From Nemopilema nomurai (taxonomy: Eukaryota; Cnidaria; Scyphozoa; Rhizostomeae; Rhizostomatidae), in assembly GCA_003864495.1 (NCBI GenBank), contig ML133369.1:310001-374000 (forward strand): a stretch of 64,000 bases of DNA. The letters run 5' to 3'. Below are positions 52,301-63,152 of the stretch, in pieces (positions within the stretch are counted from its first letter, which is position 1; every line of letters begins with the position of its first letter). A program made the translations under genes and the position numbers. The notes beneath the pieces are model-generated. The model saw only the letters and a program-made list of their open reading frames with translations. It was not told the DNA's origin and made no database searches.

Positions 52301-52720
52301 ACATGGTTAGATTATGTTTCAAAAAATTACCAAAGCAATTTTATGCTTGGTTATCAATTTTTCAATCATTAGTTTTTTTGGAAAAACGTAATGGTATAGC
52401 CCTGGAAAAACAAGCATTTTTGGTAAAAAAATTTTCTTGGTTTTTAAACTTTCCAGCCTATAGGTGGCATAAAAACATCAACGACGTTTGCTTTAAAAGA
52501 TTCCCAAAGAAATTTCATGCTCGGTTATCAATGTTTCAATTACCAGTTTTTTGGGAATAATGTACGGCTATAACCTTTGAAAAACATGCATTTTTGGTAA
52601 ACCTTTTTCATCGTTTTTCACACTTTTGTCACACATCTAGGAAGCATAAACAAGTCGACAATTTATGTTTGAAATGATTCCCAGAGAAGTTCATGCTCTG
52701 TTGTCAAATTTTCGATTATA
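34350..52720. repeat. 18-kb satellite array of about 175-bp monomers with higher-order repeats
   Basis: Monomers are counted from a CCGCCTATAGGTGGCTCGAA-like start; starts at 35354, 35529, 35704 and 35879 are 175 bp apart. At least four sub-types are visible: CCTATAGGTGGCTC, CCTATAGATAAATC, CCTATAAGTGGCTTCAC and GCATTTAGGAAGCATGAAC. They recur in fixed order, giving higher-order units. The CCTATAAGTGGCTTCAC type and its CCTATAATTGGC variant lie at about 35879, 37098, 38311, 39180, 39878, 40749, 41616, 42485 and 43358, so spacings are multiples of the monomer (7, 7, 5, 4, 5, 5, 5, 5). The first and last 1 kb hold more diverged monomers. The array has about 105 monomers. Open frames of about 63 codons recur simply because the monomer does, and I do not call them genes. 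Confidence 0.97.
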
Positions 52721-52998
52721 AGTTTCTGAAATAGGCCTTTTATGAATATATCTGCAAAACTGCAGTCCACCATGTTTTGCTCACCTTTCTCACACTGAGT
52801 ATAATCATAATGACTATTTGATATCTTTCTCTTATTCTTATTTCTCTAAAGTATTCTCTTCTTCAATGCGCAGCAATCAAAATGAAGAATGGGGCTAGGC
52901 AAAAGATGATTTCTTATCTCTTCTCGTTCAAGAGATCAGTTAGAGAGTTTTAACTACAAAACGATCCAATCACGAACGAACTAATTAAGAAAAATAAG

Positions 52999-53940
52999 CT
53001 AGAAACTATGATTTGACTTTATTTCCTCCCTCCATTTCGCTCTGTTGTAAACGCATGCGTCATAAAATGCAAAAATCAGGCATATATCAGTCCATCCATT
53101 ACTGTTCTTAGAAATGCACGAGAAATGCTCATTCGGAGAAAGAAAAGCCTGTTCAAGCTCTGAAGAGATGTCACCTCTCTTTTGCAAAGAGTACAGCAAG
53201 AAAAGAATTGAAAGTCCAGTCAACATTAGAAGAATAATCAAATTAAGAACTATCAGCTGAAATGTCAGTCTTGCTGATCCAATGTTGCAATACAGGTTGA
53301 TGCGCGCCTCAAGAGGTCCATCTTTTAAAATAGCTTTGTAGGCAATATTTCTTGATGTCCATAGGTCGGACCATTTTGAAAAAGGAAGAAATAATAAAAA
53401 GGAAGTTGATGACACGAAAACAATAGCAAAGCACTTGAAAAAATATATGGTGCATACCAGGCTATGATCTTCAAATAAGAACTTCCACTTGGCGTATGCC
53501 TGTTCCATCCAATCGGAGTGTGTTTTGTTGGTCAAGGTACATTTTGCCCTGCCGCATTCTCGAAGTAGTTTGTTCAACGCGACGAGCTTCGTTTTGACGC
53601 ATGGGAGGCCGTACCAAAACATCTGACAGAAGAACAATATGATCCACTGGAAAAAGACCAGAGATGGAAAACGCACCAGATAGCCACTGAATTCCTCCAG
53701 GGCACATTTCTCAGAAAAGTACTTTGCATACAGTGTGCTCCAGAATGTTTGGTTGACCGGTATCGCCGCCATACAGGCAACTCCAAATGTCGTCTCTTGT
53801 AACACGAATCTCCATGAAACTAAGACGATCATGAAAAGACAGTGGATAAGGTAGTCGATGACATATTCCCACCACGGCTTGAATCTTTTTGTTGTGCCTT
53901 TCTGCGATAAATACGCGACTGCCTCGCCAACGCTGAGCAT
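52999..53940 (-). CDS. Short LRRC8/pannexin-like four-pass membrane protein (313 aa), no LRR or OTU
   Basis: A single open frame from ATG at 53940 to TAG. The N-terminus has the LRRC8-type motif RFKPWWEYVIDY just before the first membrane segment (about residues 30-48). Further segments lie near 88-108, 162-186 and 228-252. Extracellular Cys residues (for example C56 and C79 in loop 1, C218 in loop 2) fit the paired-cysteine pattern of the LRRC8/pannexin fold. LRRC8 proteins form hexameric volume-regulated anion channels in the plasma membrane. Here the cytoplasmic loop is short and the protein stops about 60 residues after the fourth segment, so there is no LRR domain and no OTU-like domain. 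It is a paralogue of the gene at 59779, divergently oriented. A 5' non-coding exon is possible. It could be a functional short channel subunit or a gene whose C-terminal part was lost; satellite begins about 280 bp past the stop. Confidence 0.8.
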   Translation of the reverse strand: MLSVGEAVAYLSQKGTTKRFKPWWEYVIDYLIHCLFMIVLVSWRFVLQETTFGVACMAAIPVNQTFWSTLYAKYFSEKCALEEFSGYLVRFPSLVFFQWIILFFCQMFWYGLPCVKTKLVALNKLLRECGRAKCTLTNKTHSDWMEQAYAKWKFLFEDHSLVCTIYFFKCFAIVFVSSTSFLLFLPFSKWSDLWTSRNIAYKAILKDGPLEARINLYCNIGSARLTFQLIVLNLIILLMLTGLSILFLLYSLQKRGDISSELEQAFLSPNEHFSCISKNSNGWTDICLIFAFYDACVYNRAKWREEIKSNHSF

Positions 53941-56900
53941 CTCTGACGCTGTGAAGGAGGAAATACTCTGTTTATTGCACAGAACAATAGAATGCCCAGA
54001 GCCCGTTTACAGTAGGGAGTCTGGATCCAGTCGAGAATCACGCTTTTAGATGACATCGAATTATCATCAGATCAAAACGACTTTTCGATCTTACGATGGC
54101 CAGCCCTGTTTCTACCAGGAAGCAAGTTTGATGTGAAGCCGGTACCAAGATCTGTCTCGTATATAAACAAATATACAAGATAGCACCAAGTATGAGCAGC
54201 ACTCTGGAAGCGTATTCCACTGAGATGGAGCTGGAGGCACACCGGCAATACGGCCGAGGTCTGAGCGCAGGTCGAGTGTTAGGCCCTTCGTAAACCTCAT
54301 TATCGATACGTAAATCTCATTTTAAACACTATTTGCCATGAAAAAGCAAGGCGCAAACTGAACAATACACAAATTAAGATGCGAATTAACAATCAACACA
54401 CTGCAGTGGAATGTTTAAAGGAATTAAAAATTTATCAATAGACATGACCGTTAGCTAATTTGCAGTGGCGCTTCGAAGGATGAGCTACTGTGGCCTTGGC
54501 CACTGAAAATCCTCACCGGCTCCTTCATTTGCCCTCCCCCCCACTTTTCTAAGAACATCTGCTTTCTACGTAGCTTTTGGCATGACTTGCTCGGGCATTC
54601 TCTCTAAGCAGCCGCATACACTAATTTTGTACATCAAAATTTTAGGAAGAAGAAGATTTCGATCACCTTAAAGCAGTGACAAATTTATAGGGGGGCACCC
54701 CTTTTGCTGAGTCGAAGCTGGTTTGGCACCTCTTTTAGACATTATGCTCCCCTTCTGAAAAAAAATTGTGAATATTTCACATGAAGAAAAAAGAAGCTTC
54801 CATATTAGCACGCCCTATTAGCAATGAATAAACTTTATCGCATGATGATGCTTGCCAAAAAAGAATCGCTTGAAGATGCATATGTGTTTTCAGGAAGTAT
54901 AATTTCCTCAGTCAATTCAACATTATTGAGATGTGCAATTTGAACCAATGGTCACCCTTCTTACTTTTCCCACCATCTAACACCAGAGTTTTAGCATGAA
55001 TTCTTCCCTCCCAAATTTTTTCTTAAAACCAACTATCAATCAAAATTATCGAACTGTCGATTCTGAGCGGTATGGTATTTATTTTCATAAATTTTAGTCC
55101 TGTAGATGTATCTTTAGCCACTCTGAAAAACTAAATTAGAAAAAATTTGCATCTGACCCAATGGTGGTTCTACCTATGTCACTCCCAGGTTCTATTTCGT
55201 GGCACCGTCCCTGAAAATAGGTACTTTTAGTTATATTCAGATAATAAACTACTGCTTTTATGCAATTGGTTTTCATTAATTTTCACAGAACGTGAATAGA
55301 GGACCTTTTCATCAGGACTAAAAAATAGTCAAAAAGTCAAAAATAGTTATGGAAAGTATACACTTAAAAAAATTTCTGAAAATTTTTTGGTGCTCCTGTT
55401 ATCAACTGCCTCCCTCCCTTTCAAGTTTTCTCTGGATCTGCTCCTGCCTTAAAGTAAGGCATTATTTTAATAACACATTGTGTCTGTACACTACTACTCC
55501 AGGATTTTCTGTGATGCCCCCCAAAATAATTCTCTGGCTGGAATCGCCTGTTTGGAAGATTTCTCGTTTCTGATCAGCTAAAAACAAACAACTTCTACAA
55601 TAAAGTGACCGAAAATACCGCGTCTGGCTTTGATGCCTGCAAAGCTTTTGATAAATTGTTAGCCTACGACGCTATAAAACAACCCACTCCCTCCCCCTCT
55701 CCCCCTTCTCCCTCAATCGACGTCTTCAGGCCCACTTGTCTTCCATACTGCTTCAGCCTCGATTTGGACAGTAGTAAAAACATACCTCCATTCAAGACTG
55801 CGAAACTTCACGTTCGTACAAATACTACCGTCTTTTTACACTTCCAGTACAAATTGATCAATCCAAAATTGGTGCTTTCCTTTATTGCTGATCTCTTATA
55901 GATGTTGGTGTGGCAATTTTGAGCAACATGTTGTCCTATTGTTAAAGAAACGTTCTAAAATGCACCATTTACATTAAGCGACTTTTACAGTTTTACATTG
56001 GTGTTCGGCACAAATGTAATGTGTTGTAATGTGTTATTCGATTTGCTTTATGCTTAATTCGGCTCAAATGTATCTCCATTTCAGTGACAAAAATCAAGGT
56101 TATTGGCTCGCCGTGTTGATCGGCTCACAAAATAGCTAATTCTAAGAATTGTATGTGTGGAAGCTGTTGATGGAAACAGAAAGAGGATTTGCCCTTATTT
56201 GAATAAGATGAGTTTACAAAAGCTGTTTAGGATTGGCTGATTTCATCCTAGTCGAAAACTATCAATCACTGTGACATCTGGTGCAAAGTGGTCATTCAAA
56301 AGAAGTTAAATAGGCTTCTACAGCTTAATTGTATTGTGCATTGCAAAGTAGAAAAAAATTCATTAAACAGTCAAGCAGACATAAAGCCAAAGCCATATAA
56401 ATTTGTTTATAAGTTACTTTTTATCAGATGGCCTACAGCACGTAATTGTTACTTGTCAACATAGAAATACCGTAAAACCCCGCGTGTAAGAATATCCATG
56501 GTAAAGGAAGTGGAAGTGACATTTTAGAGCAAAAAATATTCAGACGATGGATAGGAAAGTCTAAATGATATTTCGAGCCAAAAAATAAATCAGAGAAGAG
56601 TTAGGGACGTTAAAATGATATTTCAGAGCAAGAATATTAGGATGGGAAGAAATGAAATGATAATTCGAGAAAAAATAAATAGAGGAAGGGTTAGGGACGT
56701 TAAATGATATTTCAAAGCAAGAAATAATTAAAGGATGGAAGAATCGAAATGATAATTCGAGAAAAATGAATCAGAGGAGGGTTAGGGACGTTAAAATGAT
56801 ATTTCAGAGCAAAACGAATAATCAAAGCAGCTTGGTAAAGATATAGTATCTAGTACTAACCGTTTCACAACAGCAACGTATAAGGATCGGCTCTGCGGCT

Positions 56901-59778
56901 GGCTTCGTTATGAAACACTAGCAGGTCATGTTTGCAACAGATTTATCGATCGTAGCCTCATTTCGATGTCCAATTTAAACACCTGCTAGAAGATAATAGG
57001 CCAGCAACGTTGATTCTGTTGAAGAATTGGAGAAAGAAATGAATTTAAAGGAATTTAAAGGCAGTGACATTGGTTCGTGAAGAGAGGTAGCTTATTGGAA
57101 CGTGAAATGTATGTATCGATGATGTATTTGTTTTCAAATGCACATACACATTTGAGATTTTCACACAAGCCTAACAGTATTCACCTCGTTTTGGCAATTC
57201 AAGCTTCTCTCGTATCAAAGCAAATTTCATCGCTTGCTCGTACAAAAGGCAATCGTGAAGAAACATTTCAAATGTAATTTTACGTTGCAACCTAAAAATG
57301 ATGCTAGCGCCCTTTTAATCAAAATAGAGGAGAACTGGAAGCACATTTTATTTGCGTTTACAGGGAGTGGGATGCTTAAATGTCTGAGAAATTCTTAAAA
57401 GACATCTTGATAATTGCGAAGAGGCAATTTTATGATTAAAATGATTCCCTCCAAAAGAACCATTCACGCTGTACAAAGTTGTACTAGAAATAGCTGCCCT
57501 CTACATTCATAGTAAATGTAACAACTATCCTTTCCACAAAGATCGTCTCACCGCGAAGGCAGAATTCCATTATGTCCTATTTTTTATCGTAAATCTTCAG
57601 AATCGTCCCATCGGGTGAATCGAAGTAAGAGCACAATTTAGTGACTGTTCAAAAGAAATTGATAAGAATTTCGAATAATTTGATATGAAAACATTTCACT
57701 GCATAATAAAACAGGCAATAAAACAAGGATTATCTTTCCGATGGCTGCAAAATGTCAATTTGATATGGTTGTAGCCACTCCAAGGGATACTTTTATATTA
57801 GCCCCAATCCAGCATCATGATTCTCAGGGGCTCAAAGGCTTCGCTTACCCTTTTCAATGTCCTAAAACACAGCTATCGGGGGTCTCTACGGAGGCTACGC
57901 CCCTGCTGCAAACTGCCTGTAGTTCTTAGAAATGTCTGGCATTAGGTGTGAGTACTTAATAATGATCTTAAAAGTAATTCGGTCTATAGATTTTGTCACC
58001 TGGTCACCTAGTTCTGCGTCATAATTATGGGCACTAAAGTGCAAATTAAGGACACGCCTTATAGCAATCCATAATTTCAACTGATTATTGCCATCCCTAC
58101 CTTTTATGACATTCATTCCGTGAGCTGCCCTAGCTTTTCGTTGGATTATCCAGGAATGAAGAAAAATGCAATATGTTTACGTTTAAACGCAAAACTAGTT
58201 GCTAGTCTTTTGATATTGAAGCAAACTCAGTGGTTCGGCACAAGTACAAGGGCGTTAACGAAAGAAGACGCCCGAAATGGGCTCCTAGATTTCAAGGACT
58301 TCAATGTATCGGGTATAATGGCTTCTAGTTCCCAGATCCCACACAACTTGTTCAACTTAATATGGCAAGTAGGCCCGCGCTTCCCTTTCTAGACATATGA
58401 TTGGTTAGGTCTCCGTTGGCTTTGTATACTTTATAGAGCTTTCCTTATCGGAGGAAGCTTTCGGATTCTGGTGATTTGTTTTCAGACCAGATCTGTATTC
58501 CGTTAAGTTTCTTACAGTTCTTTAACTGAAAATCCCTCACAAGCTTTAACTGATTTTCATTCGCCGCTCCGCCTTAAATTTTTCTATAATCTCTTTTGTC
58601 TATGAATCCAAAATGTTTAGCAATAGAAGAGCAAAATATTCTTTGTTGTTGATGAGTCTGTAGGATTAAATTTCTAGAATGAATCGCTCAGAAGCAAGAC
58701 CCTCTGCCACCTTCATTGATTCGTTTTCGTTCTCGCCTTCGTTGTCAACATTCGATTTGTCGCAAGAGTTCGATGCTAACGTCATCTTAAAACTGTTCGT
58801 TACGCACTAAAATGGGAGAATTTAGCATCGACTTACGATGGAAGTAAGTGGAATTTCTGCTAGAATTAAGTGTTGAACAAGGTAAGATGATGATATTTTT
58901 CAGGATTAGTATGAAGTCTAAACCATAACAAGAATTAATATCAGCTTTATCGTCTTGAGTTTTACTGCCAAAATAGAAAATATTCCCCGGGGAAATTAGA
59001 TTAAAAGCAAGATGTTTAATCAAGGGGTGAGGTTTTGGAAGGACATGTAAACATACAAAGCGGATAAATGTCATTTACTGATGATACTGCCTATTATTCA
59101 ATCAGATTTCAGCTAAAACAGAATAGAATAAAAAACACTTTTGAAAAAAGGGCCGCTCATAGATCTCGCATTAAAATCAGCATTTCATGTGAGAATGATT
59201 CAGCGGTAATTGAATGGTTCTTGAGAAAAAGCTAGCATGCTTTTCGAACACATATTCAGACGAACACCGACTCAGGATTAAGAAGCTTCCACTGCTGTGG
59301 CGCGGTCGTTCTGGGTCCGTATTATAGCGCTTGCAGAAACTGAAACAGTGGGATTCCTAGACCATGGCTTATAACGAGGCATTAACAGTTGATGGCGTAG
59401 TTATCCTGCCCAACCCATTTGATTTTTAACGATAGCATTCCATATCAAGTTAAAAAATACTGATAGATATATTGGGATACAGCACTTTGAGGTAAAAATG
59501 ATAACAATTTTGTTCCTCCACTTGGACTCGACCATTAAAAGCGTTTAAGTGATAGCACTCCTCCACTAGAGATTAATTCCAGCACGTCTAGAAAATTCAT
59601 AATACTGCAACTGTACTTTCCTAAATCTAAAATTTTAAAAATGAGTTTATATTTACTATAAAGACTTCTGCTTACCTTAAATTATCAGCTTTGCATCTCA
59701 TTCGAAACTCTGATCATTTTGAACTTTTAAACTTTCATCTTTTTTCGAAGGTAGGTAAAGAAATTCCGGTCGAACATA
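53941..59778. other. Intergenic region between the divergent LRRC8-like genes
   Basis: The interval presumably contains both promoters and 5' leaders, which I could not locate. It holds the 91-bp tandem repeat near 56498-56815 and a pyrimidine-rich tract (CCCACTCCCTCCCCCTCTCC) at about 55683. Open frames such as 58120-58392 have no recognisable domain. Confidence 0.5.
56498..56815. repeat. About 91-bp imperfect tandem repeat
   Basis: The phrase TTAGGGACGTTAAAATGATA recurs at 56601, 56691 (slightly shorter) and about 56783, together with GATAATTCGAGAAAAA and ATTTCAGAGCAA segments, giving a period of about 91 bp. The copies are purine-rich on this strand and have small indels. Confidence 0.8.
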
Positions 59779-61563
59779 ATGATATCTTTGAGCGACGCAC
59801 AGAAGTTTTCAGAAGAGAGTCCAGCAATAAAAAGCTTCAAACCATGGTGGGAAATTTTGATAGATCACATGCTCCTGGCTATTTTACTGATTTGCTTGCT
59901 AGCCTGGGCACGAGTGACGTCATCAGAGTCGTCCGGTCTTGTATGTGTGCCACTTGACACCAACATAACGTATGGCTACACCGAGTTTCGCTACGCCAAT
60001 TCACGCTGTTCGCAGGAGATCGCAACAAAGCTTATCATCTATTACCCATATTTACTGTTATTTCAGTGGATTGTCTCTTTCTTGGTGCAGAGAACCTGGC
60101 TCAAAGTCCCTGTCGTTTTGACAAAGCTGGACGCGTTCCACAACATATTTTGTCAGATGTGTTCTGTCACACCGACGTTCAAGCGAAACAAGCGCAGCTT
60201 TCAGATGCTGCCGGAACTCACGTATGAAGGTGAAAACTTCGACCAAGTAAAAGTTCTCCACGATAAGCTGATGTTCTTGCTTACAGAGATGAGTTACTTG
60301 TTAAGGATTTATCGCGCAAAGGTCTTTATTCTTTTGGCTTTAAGCTTTCTCTTTGCAACGGGCATGGTGATATGGCTATATGAAATATACATACCCAAGG
60401 CCGACATCAAATGTCACTTAGAGGGAGATGAAAGAGCCCACGAATTCAAAAGCCTAATCTGCAATTTCTCGTCAGCATTTTTTCTATACAGCGCCATGTG
60501 TCTAAACCTCATTATGCTTTGTTTGATAATCGTTTTCAGCTCCTACGGCCTATACTGGTCTTTCAAACAGAAATCATTTGCCGAGCACACTGGCATTTTT
60601 GGTCAAATGATCGACTTATACACAGGGCTGCCCGGTTTCAACGACTTGCAATTCTGCATGTCGCTCGTCAGAAGCAATGTCCGTGACGGAAACCTGATGT
60701 TCGAGACGATCAAATCGTGTCTCCGGCTGCAGGCCTACCAACTGGACGAGAAAAACATCACCATGGTAAAAGCCGAGCGAGCACGTGACTTCAGACAGGA
60801 ACACGACATCGTCAAACTGATAGCTCAGCAGCTTGGTCTTCAGCTGATTAGCAACAGTCAAGACCCGAGCCACCTCTTTGGCTGCCTCGACTACATACGA
60901 AGCTGCCTAAGCCAGGTTGAACTGGAGGTCTCTTCGGAGCTGAGAGACCGGTTGGCCGACGAAATACAACGGAACCCGTTGCACTTCAAATCAACGATTG
61001 ATAATGATGCGAAGGAGGGCACCTATGATCAGGTGATCGAGGACATGCGCCTGCCGTCGGTCTTCGGAAGCCAGTACGCAGTGGCTGCGGCTGCCAATGT
61101 TTTCAAAGTGCGCATCGTGGTCATACACTGTCAAAGCACAAGCGAGTACCGCGAGGTTTACGAGCCGTTCGCCAGCAACCAGTCACGTGGCACGTTCTTT
61201 CTTGCCTTCACCGGGAAACACTACTACCATGCTACTAAGAAGATACACAAGACAGATGACGAGTTCGAGACGTTCGTCCAAGCGAGGGTGAGATTCGCGC
61301 AAGACGACAAGTACCGAAACTCGATTCGGCAGTCAGCCTCGAGATCGGTCGAGCGCAGCGAGGAGGGCGAATCAACCCACGAAATAATAGCGGCAATAGC
61401 TGAATCGAGGAGCCGCGAAATGGCATCTGAGATCTCTCCGAAAGCATTGGACTCTGAGCAGGATCGCATCATCGAGAGTACTGATAATGGAATCAACCTT
61501 CTGCAAAGGTACAGACGAAAGTTTTGGCAGTCAAAAGACGAGAAACTTAATTTTGTGGTGTAA
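59779..61563 (+). CDS. LRRC8/pannexin-like channel domain fused to an OTU-like (probably inactive) domain, 594 aa
   Basis: A single-exon frame; the ATG at 59779 gives an N-terminus aligned with LRRC8 proteins (SFKPWWEILIDH at residues 19-30). Membrane segments lie near residues 30-48, 87-104, 181-203 and 235-259, with Cys56, Cys77, Cys212 and Cys228 on the predicted outside. The stretch after segment 4 (about 260-325) still resembles the LRRC8 linker, but no leucine-rich repeats follow. Residues about 343-486 instead resemble an OTU-family cysteine protease: LGLQLISNSQDPSHLF, LRDRLADEIQRNPLHF, FGSQYAVAAAANVFKVRIVV and FLAFTGKHYYHA. The catalytic DGNCLF motif reads DPSHLF (362-367), so the nucleophile position is His365; His481 is kept but the residue two after it is Tyr. 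The domain is therefore probably a binding pseudo-enzyme. The last 100 residues are charged and likely disordered. The channel part should sit in the plasma membrane with the OTU-like part in the cytosol. Confidence 0.85.
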   Translation: MISLSDAQKFSEESPAIKSFKPWWEILIDHMLLAILLICLLAWARVTSSESSGLVCVPLDTNITYGYTEFRYANSRCSQEIATKLIIYYPYLLLFQWIVSFLVQRTWLKVPVVLTKLDAFHNIFCQMCSVTPTFKRNKRSFQMLPELTYEGENFDQVKVLHDKLMFLLTEMSYLLRIYRAKVFILLALSFLFATGMVIWLYEIYIPKADIKCHLEGDERAHEFKSLICNFSSAFFLYSAMCLNLIMLCLIIVFSSYGLYWSFKQKSFAEHTGIFGQMIDLYTGLPGFNDLQFCMSLVRSNVRDGNLMFETIKSCLRLQAYQLDEKNITMVKAERARDFRQEHDIVKLIAQQLGLQLISNSQDPSHLFGCLDYIRSCLSQVELEVSSELRDRLADEIQRNPLHFKSTIDNDAKEGTYDQVIEDMRLPSVFGSQYAVAAAANVFKVRIVVIHCQSTSEYREVYEPFASNQSRGTFFLAFTGKHYYHATKKIHKTDDEFETFVQARVRFAQDDKYRNSIRQSASRSVERSEEGESTHEIIAAIAESRSREMASEISPKALDSEQDRIIESTDNGINLLQRYRRKFWQSKDEKLNFVV

Positions 61564-62858
61564 GTAACGTGTGAAGTGTTTGGTTTAACGCCTTTTTCGA
61601 AACGTCGGCTTCTCTTTCTCATGCCTCTTAACAAATTGTCACCTTCTCGAAAACTTGAACTCCAGTGCCTGTTGATTCTATCTAACCAGAAAGCAAAACT
61701 TAAAATATGACACTAAAATTAAATAATCAGGAACAGAAAGAAACGCAACTATACACAACGAAGCAACTGCAATTCATTCAAACTTTCTAATATCTACAGA
61801 ATTTTATGCATTATCATAACTTAACTACTAAAATACTTTTAAATAGAGGGTGTGTTGGGGGTTTTTGTGTTTCAAAACACAATCTTCAAGTATACATGAA
61901 AGATATGTATGAGTGATGAACAAGGGGGTCTAATATTATGATACTCCAATGCTGCAAAACTGCAGTATTATGATACTCCAATACTGCAATATCATGATAC
62001 TAATGCTCCAATACTGCAATATCATGATACTCCAATACTATAATACTGCAATATCATGATACTCCAATGCTCCAATACTGCAATATCATGATACTCCAAT
62101 GCTCCAGTACTGCAATATCATGATACTCCAATGCTCCAATACTGCAATATCATGATACTCCAATGCTCCAGTACTGCAATATCATGATACTCCAATACTA
62201 TAATACTACAATATTATGTTACCCCGCCAATCCATTATTATAACATAGCCGAATATAACGAGGCTAGATCATTTTCGTTCAAAGGCAACTGAATCAAGCC
62301 AAGGAATACCGCACAACACTAGGAGGAGGAACTATATAATTATTCGGAACAGTGAAAACTATACATAGGCATACATTTCACTTGTCCCTGTAAATATGGT
62401 TCTAATTAATAAATAGCTACATTTCTGACCTCGAAGCATGCAGGTTTTGTTTTCACTTAAGGTATTAACGCTGTGGGGCAAATTTATTATAGAAATAAAA
62501 GTCGGTGTTCTTACTTTAAGAGTCGAAAATGGCAACCAAAACATAGAGGTGCCTAATGTCGAGCAATTGTGTAACGAGAGTTCTGCAATGTATCCAGGCT
62601 AGCCTTTCAACACGATAAAGAGGCTTAGACACACCGAAATAGGCCTACATATACTTAATGTTTATGGCTATAACACGAATACGTACCATTCTAATTCCTT
62701 TGTCTGGTTTAAAAGTTTAAATTATTACTATATCCGCCAAACATCTGCTACCTAATCCATAAAATCTACATAAAATTTACAATACTATCTATCACAATTT
62801 ACCTTAAAAAGAGCATCAAAGCATACTCGATGTTAAGAGAGCTACTACAATAGTTGTC
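61564..62858. other. Gene-free stretch with a 32-bp minisatellite
   Basis: It should include the 3' untranslated region of the LRRC8-OTU gene and that of the opposing caspase-like gene. Apart from the minisatellite at about 61930-62215 I see no feature. Confidence 0.5.
61930..62215. repeat. 32-bp tandem minisatellite
   Basis: A 32-bp unit built from ATCATGATACTCCAATGCTC and CAATACTGCAAT. TATCATGATAC recurs at a regular 31-32 bp step from about 61990 to 62181. Variants alternate GCTCCAATACTG with GCTCCAGTACTG, and the edges are degenerate. It contains the short palindrome ATCATGAT. Confidence 0.9.
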
Positions 62859-63054
62859 CTATTGATGTTTTGACAACCACAGTGATTTTAGCAGCCTATT
62901 GATCGGGCTAGGAACATTCACGCCCCTGTTTCGGACTCCACTGTTGACGAGGGTCATGATTTGCTGAAATTCCAACTCGTCTGCATATTCATCAAGTGCC
63001 TTGCAAAGTTCTTCAAAGTAAAGCGACACACAGGTGCCATTGTCCATACGTACC
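62859..63054 (-). CDS. Caspase-like C-terminal exon (small-subunit, p10-like), candidate
   Basis: An open frame preceded by a good acceptor (CTACAG at 63055-63060 in the gene direction) and ending in TAG at 62859. One base followed by 64 codons reads VRMDNGTCVSLYFEELCKAL, then a stretch with LEFQQIMTLVN, and ends VPSPINRLLKSLWLSKHQ. This has the spacing of the end of a caspase small subunit: strand, SxYFxxLC helix, IMTxVNxxV helix, then PSPxxRLxKxLxL. Caspases are Asp-specific death or inflammatory proteases. The usual GSWF/Y sequence is replaced by VSLYF, so the substrate pocket may differ. Upstream exons, including the catalytic His and Cys, were not found and should lie beyond the transposon or outside the window. 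Confidence 0.5.
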
Positions 63055-63152
63055 CTGTAGGATTTGAAGCCTAGGAAGCAATTCTTCGAATGTCATATGT
63101 CACAGGTATAATGCCTTTGAGTGACTAGTTCAAATAAGGTCTTACGAACTAA

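Noticed and set aside
57895..58392. Facing open frames of 73 and 90 codons as possible genes or reverse-transcriptase remnants
   Set aside because: I could not match either to any family, and neither has convincing splice or start context.
60685..60702. DGNLMF in the LRRC8-OTU protein as a second OTU active-site motif
   Set aside because: The stretch aligns better with the cytoplasmic linker after TM4 of LRRC8 proteins, and no OTU downstream blocks follow at the right distance.
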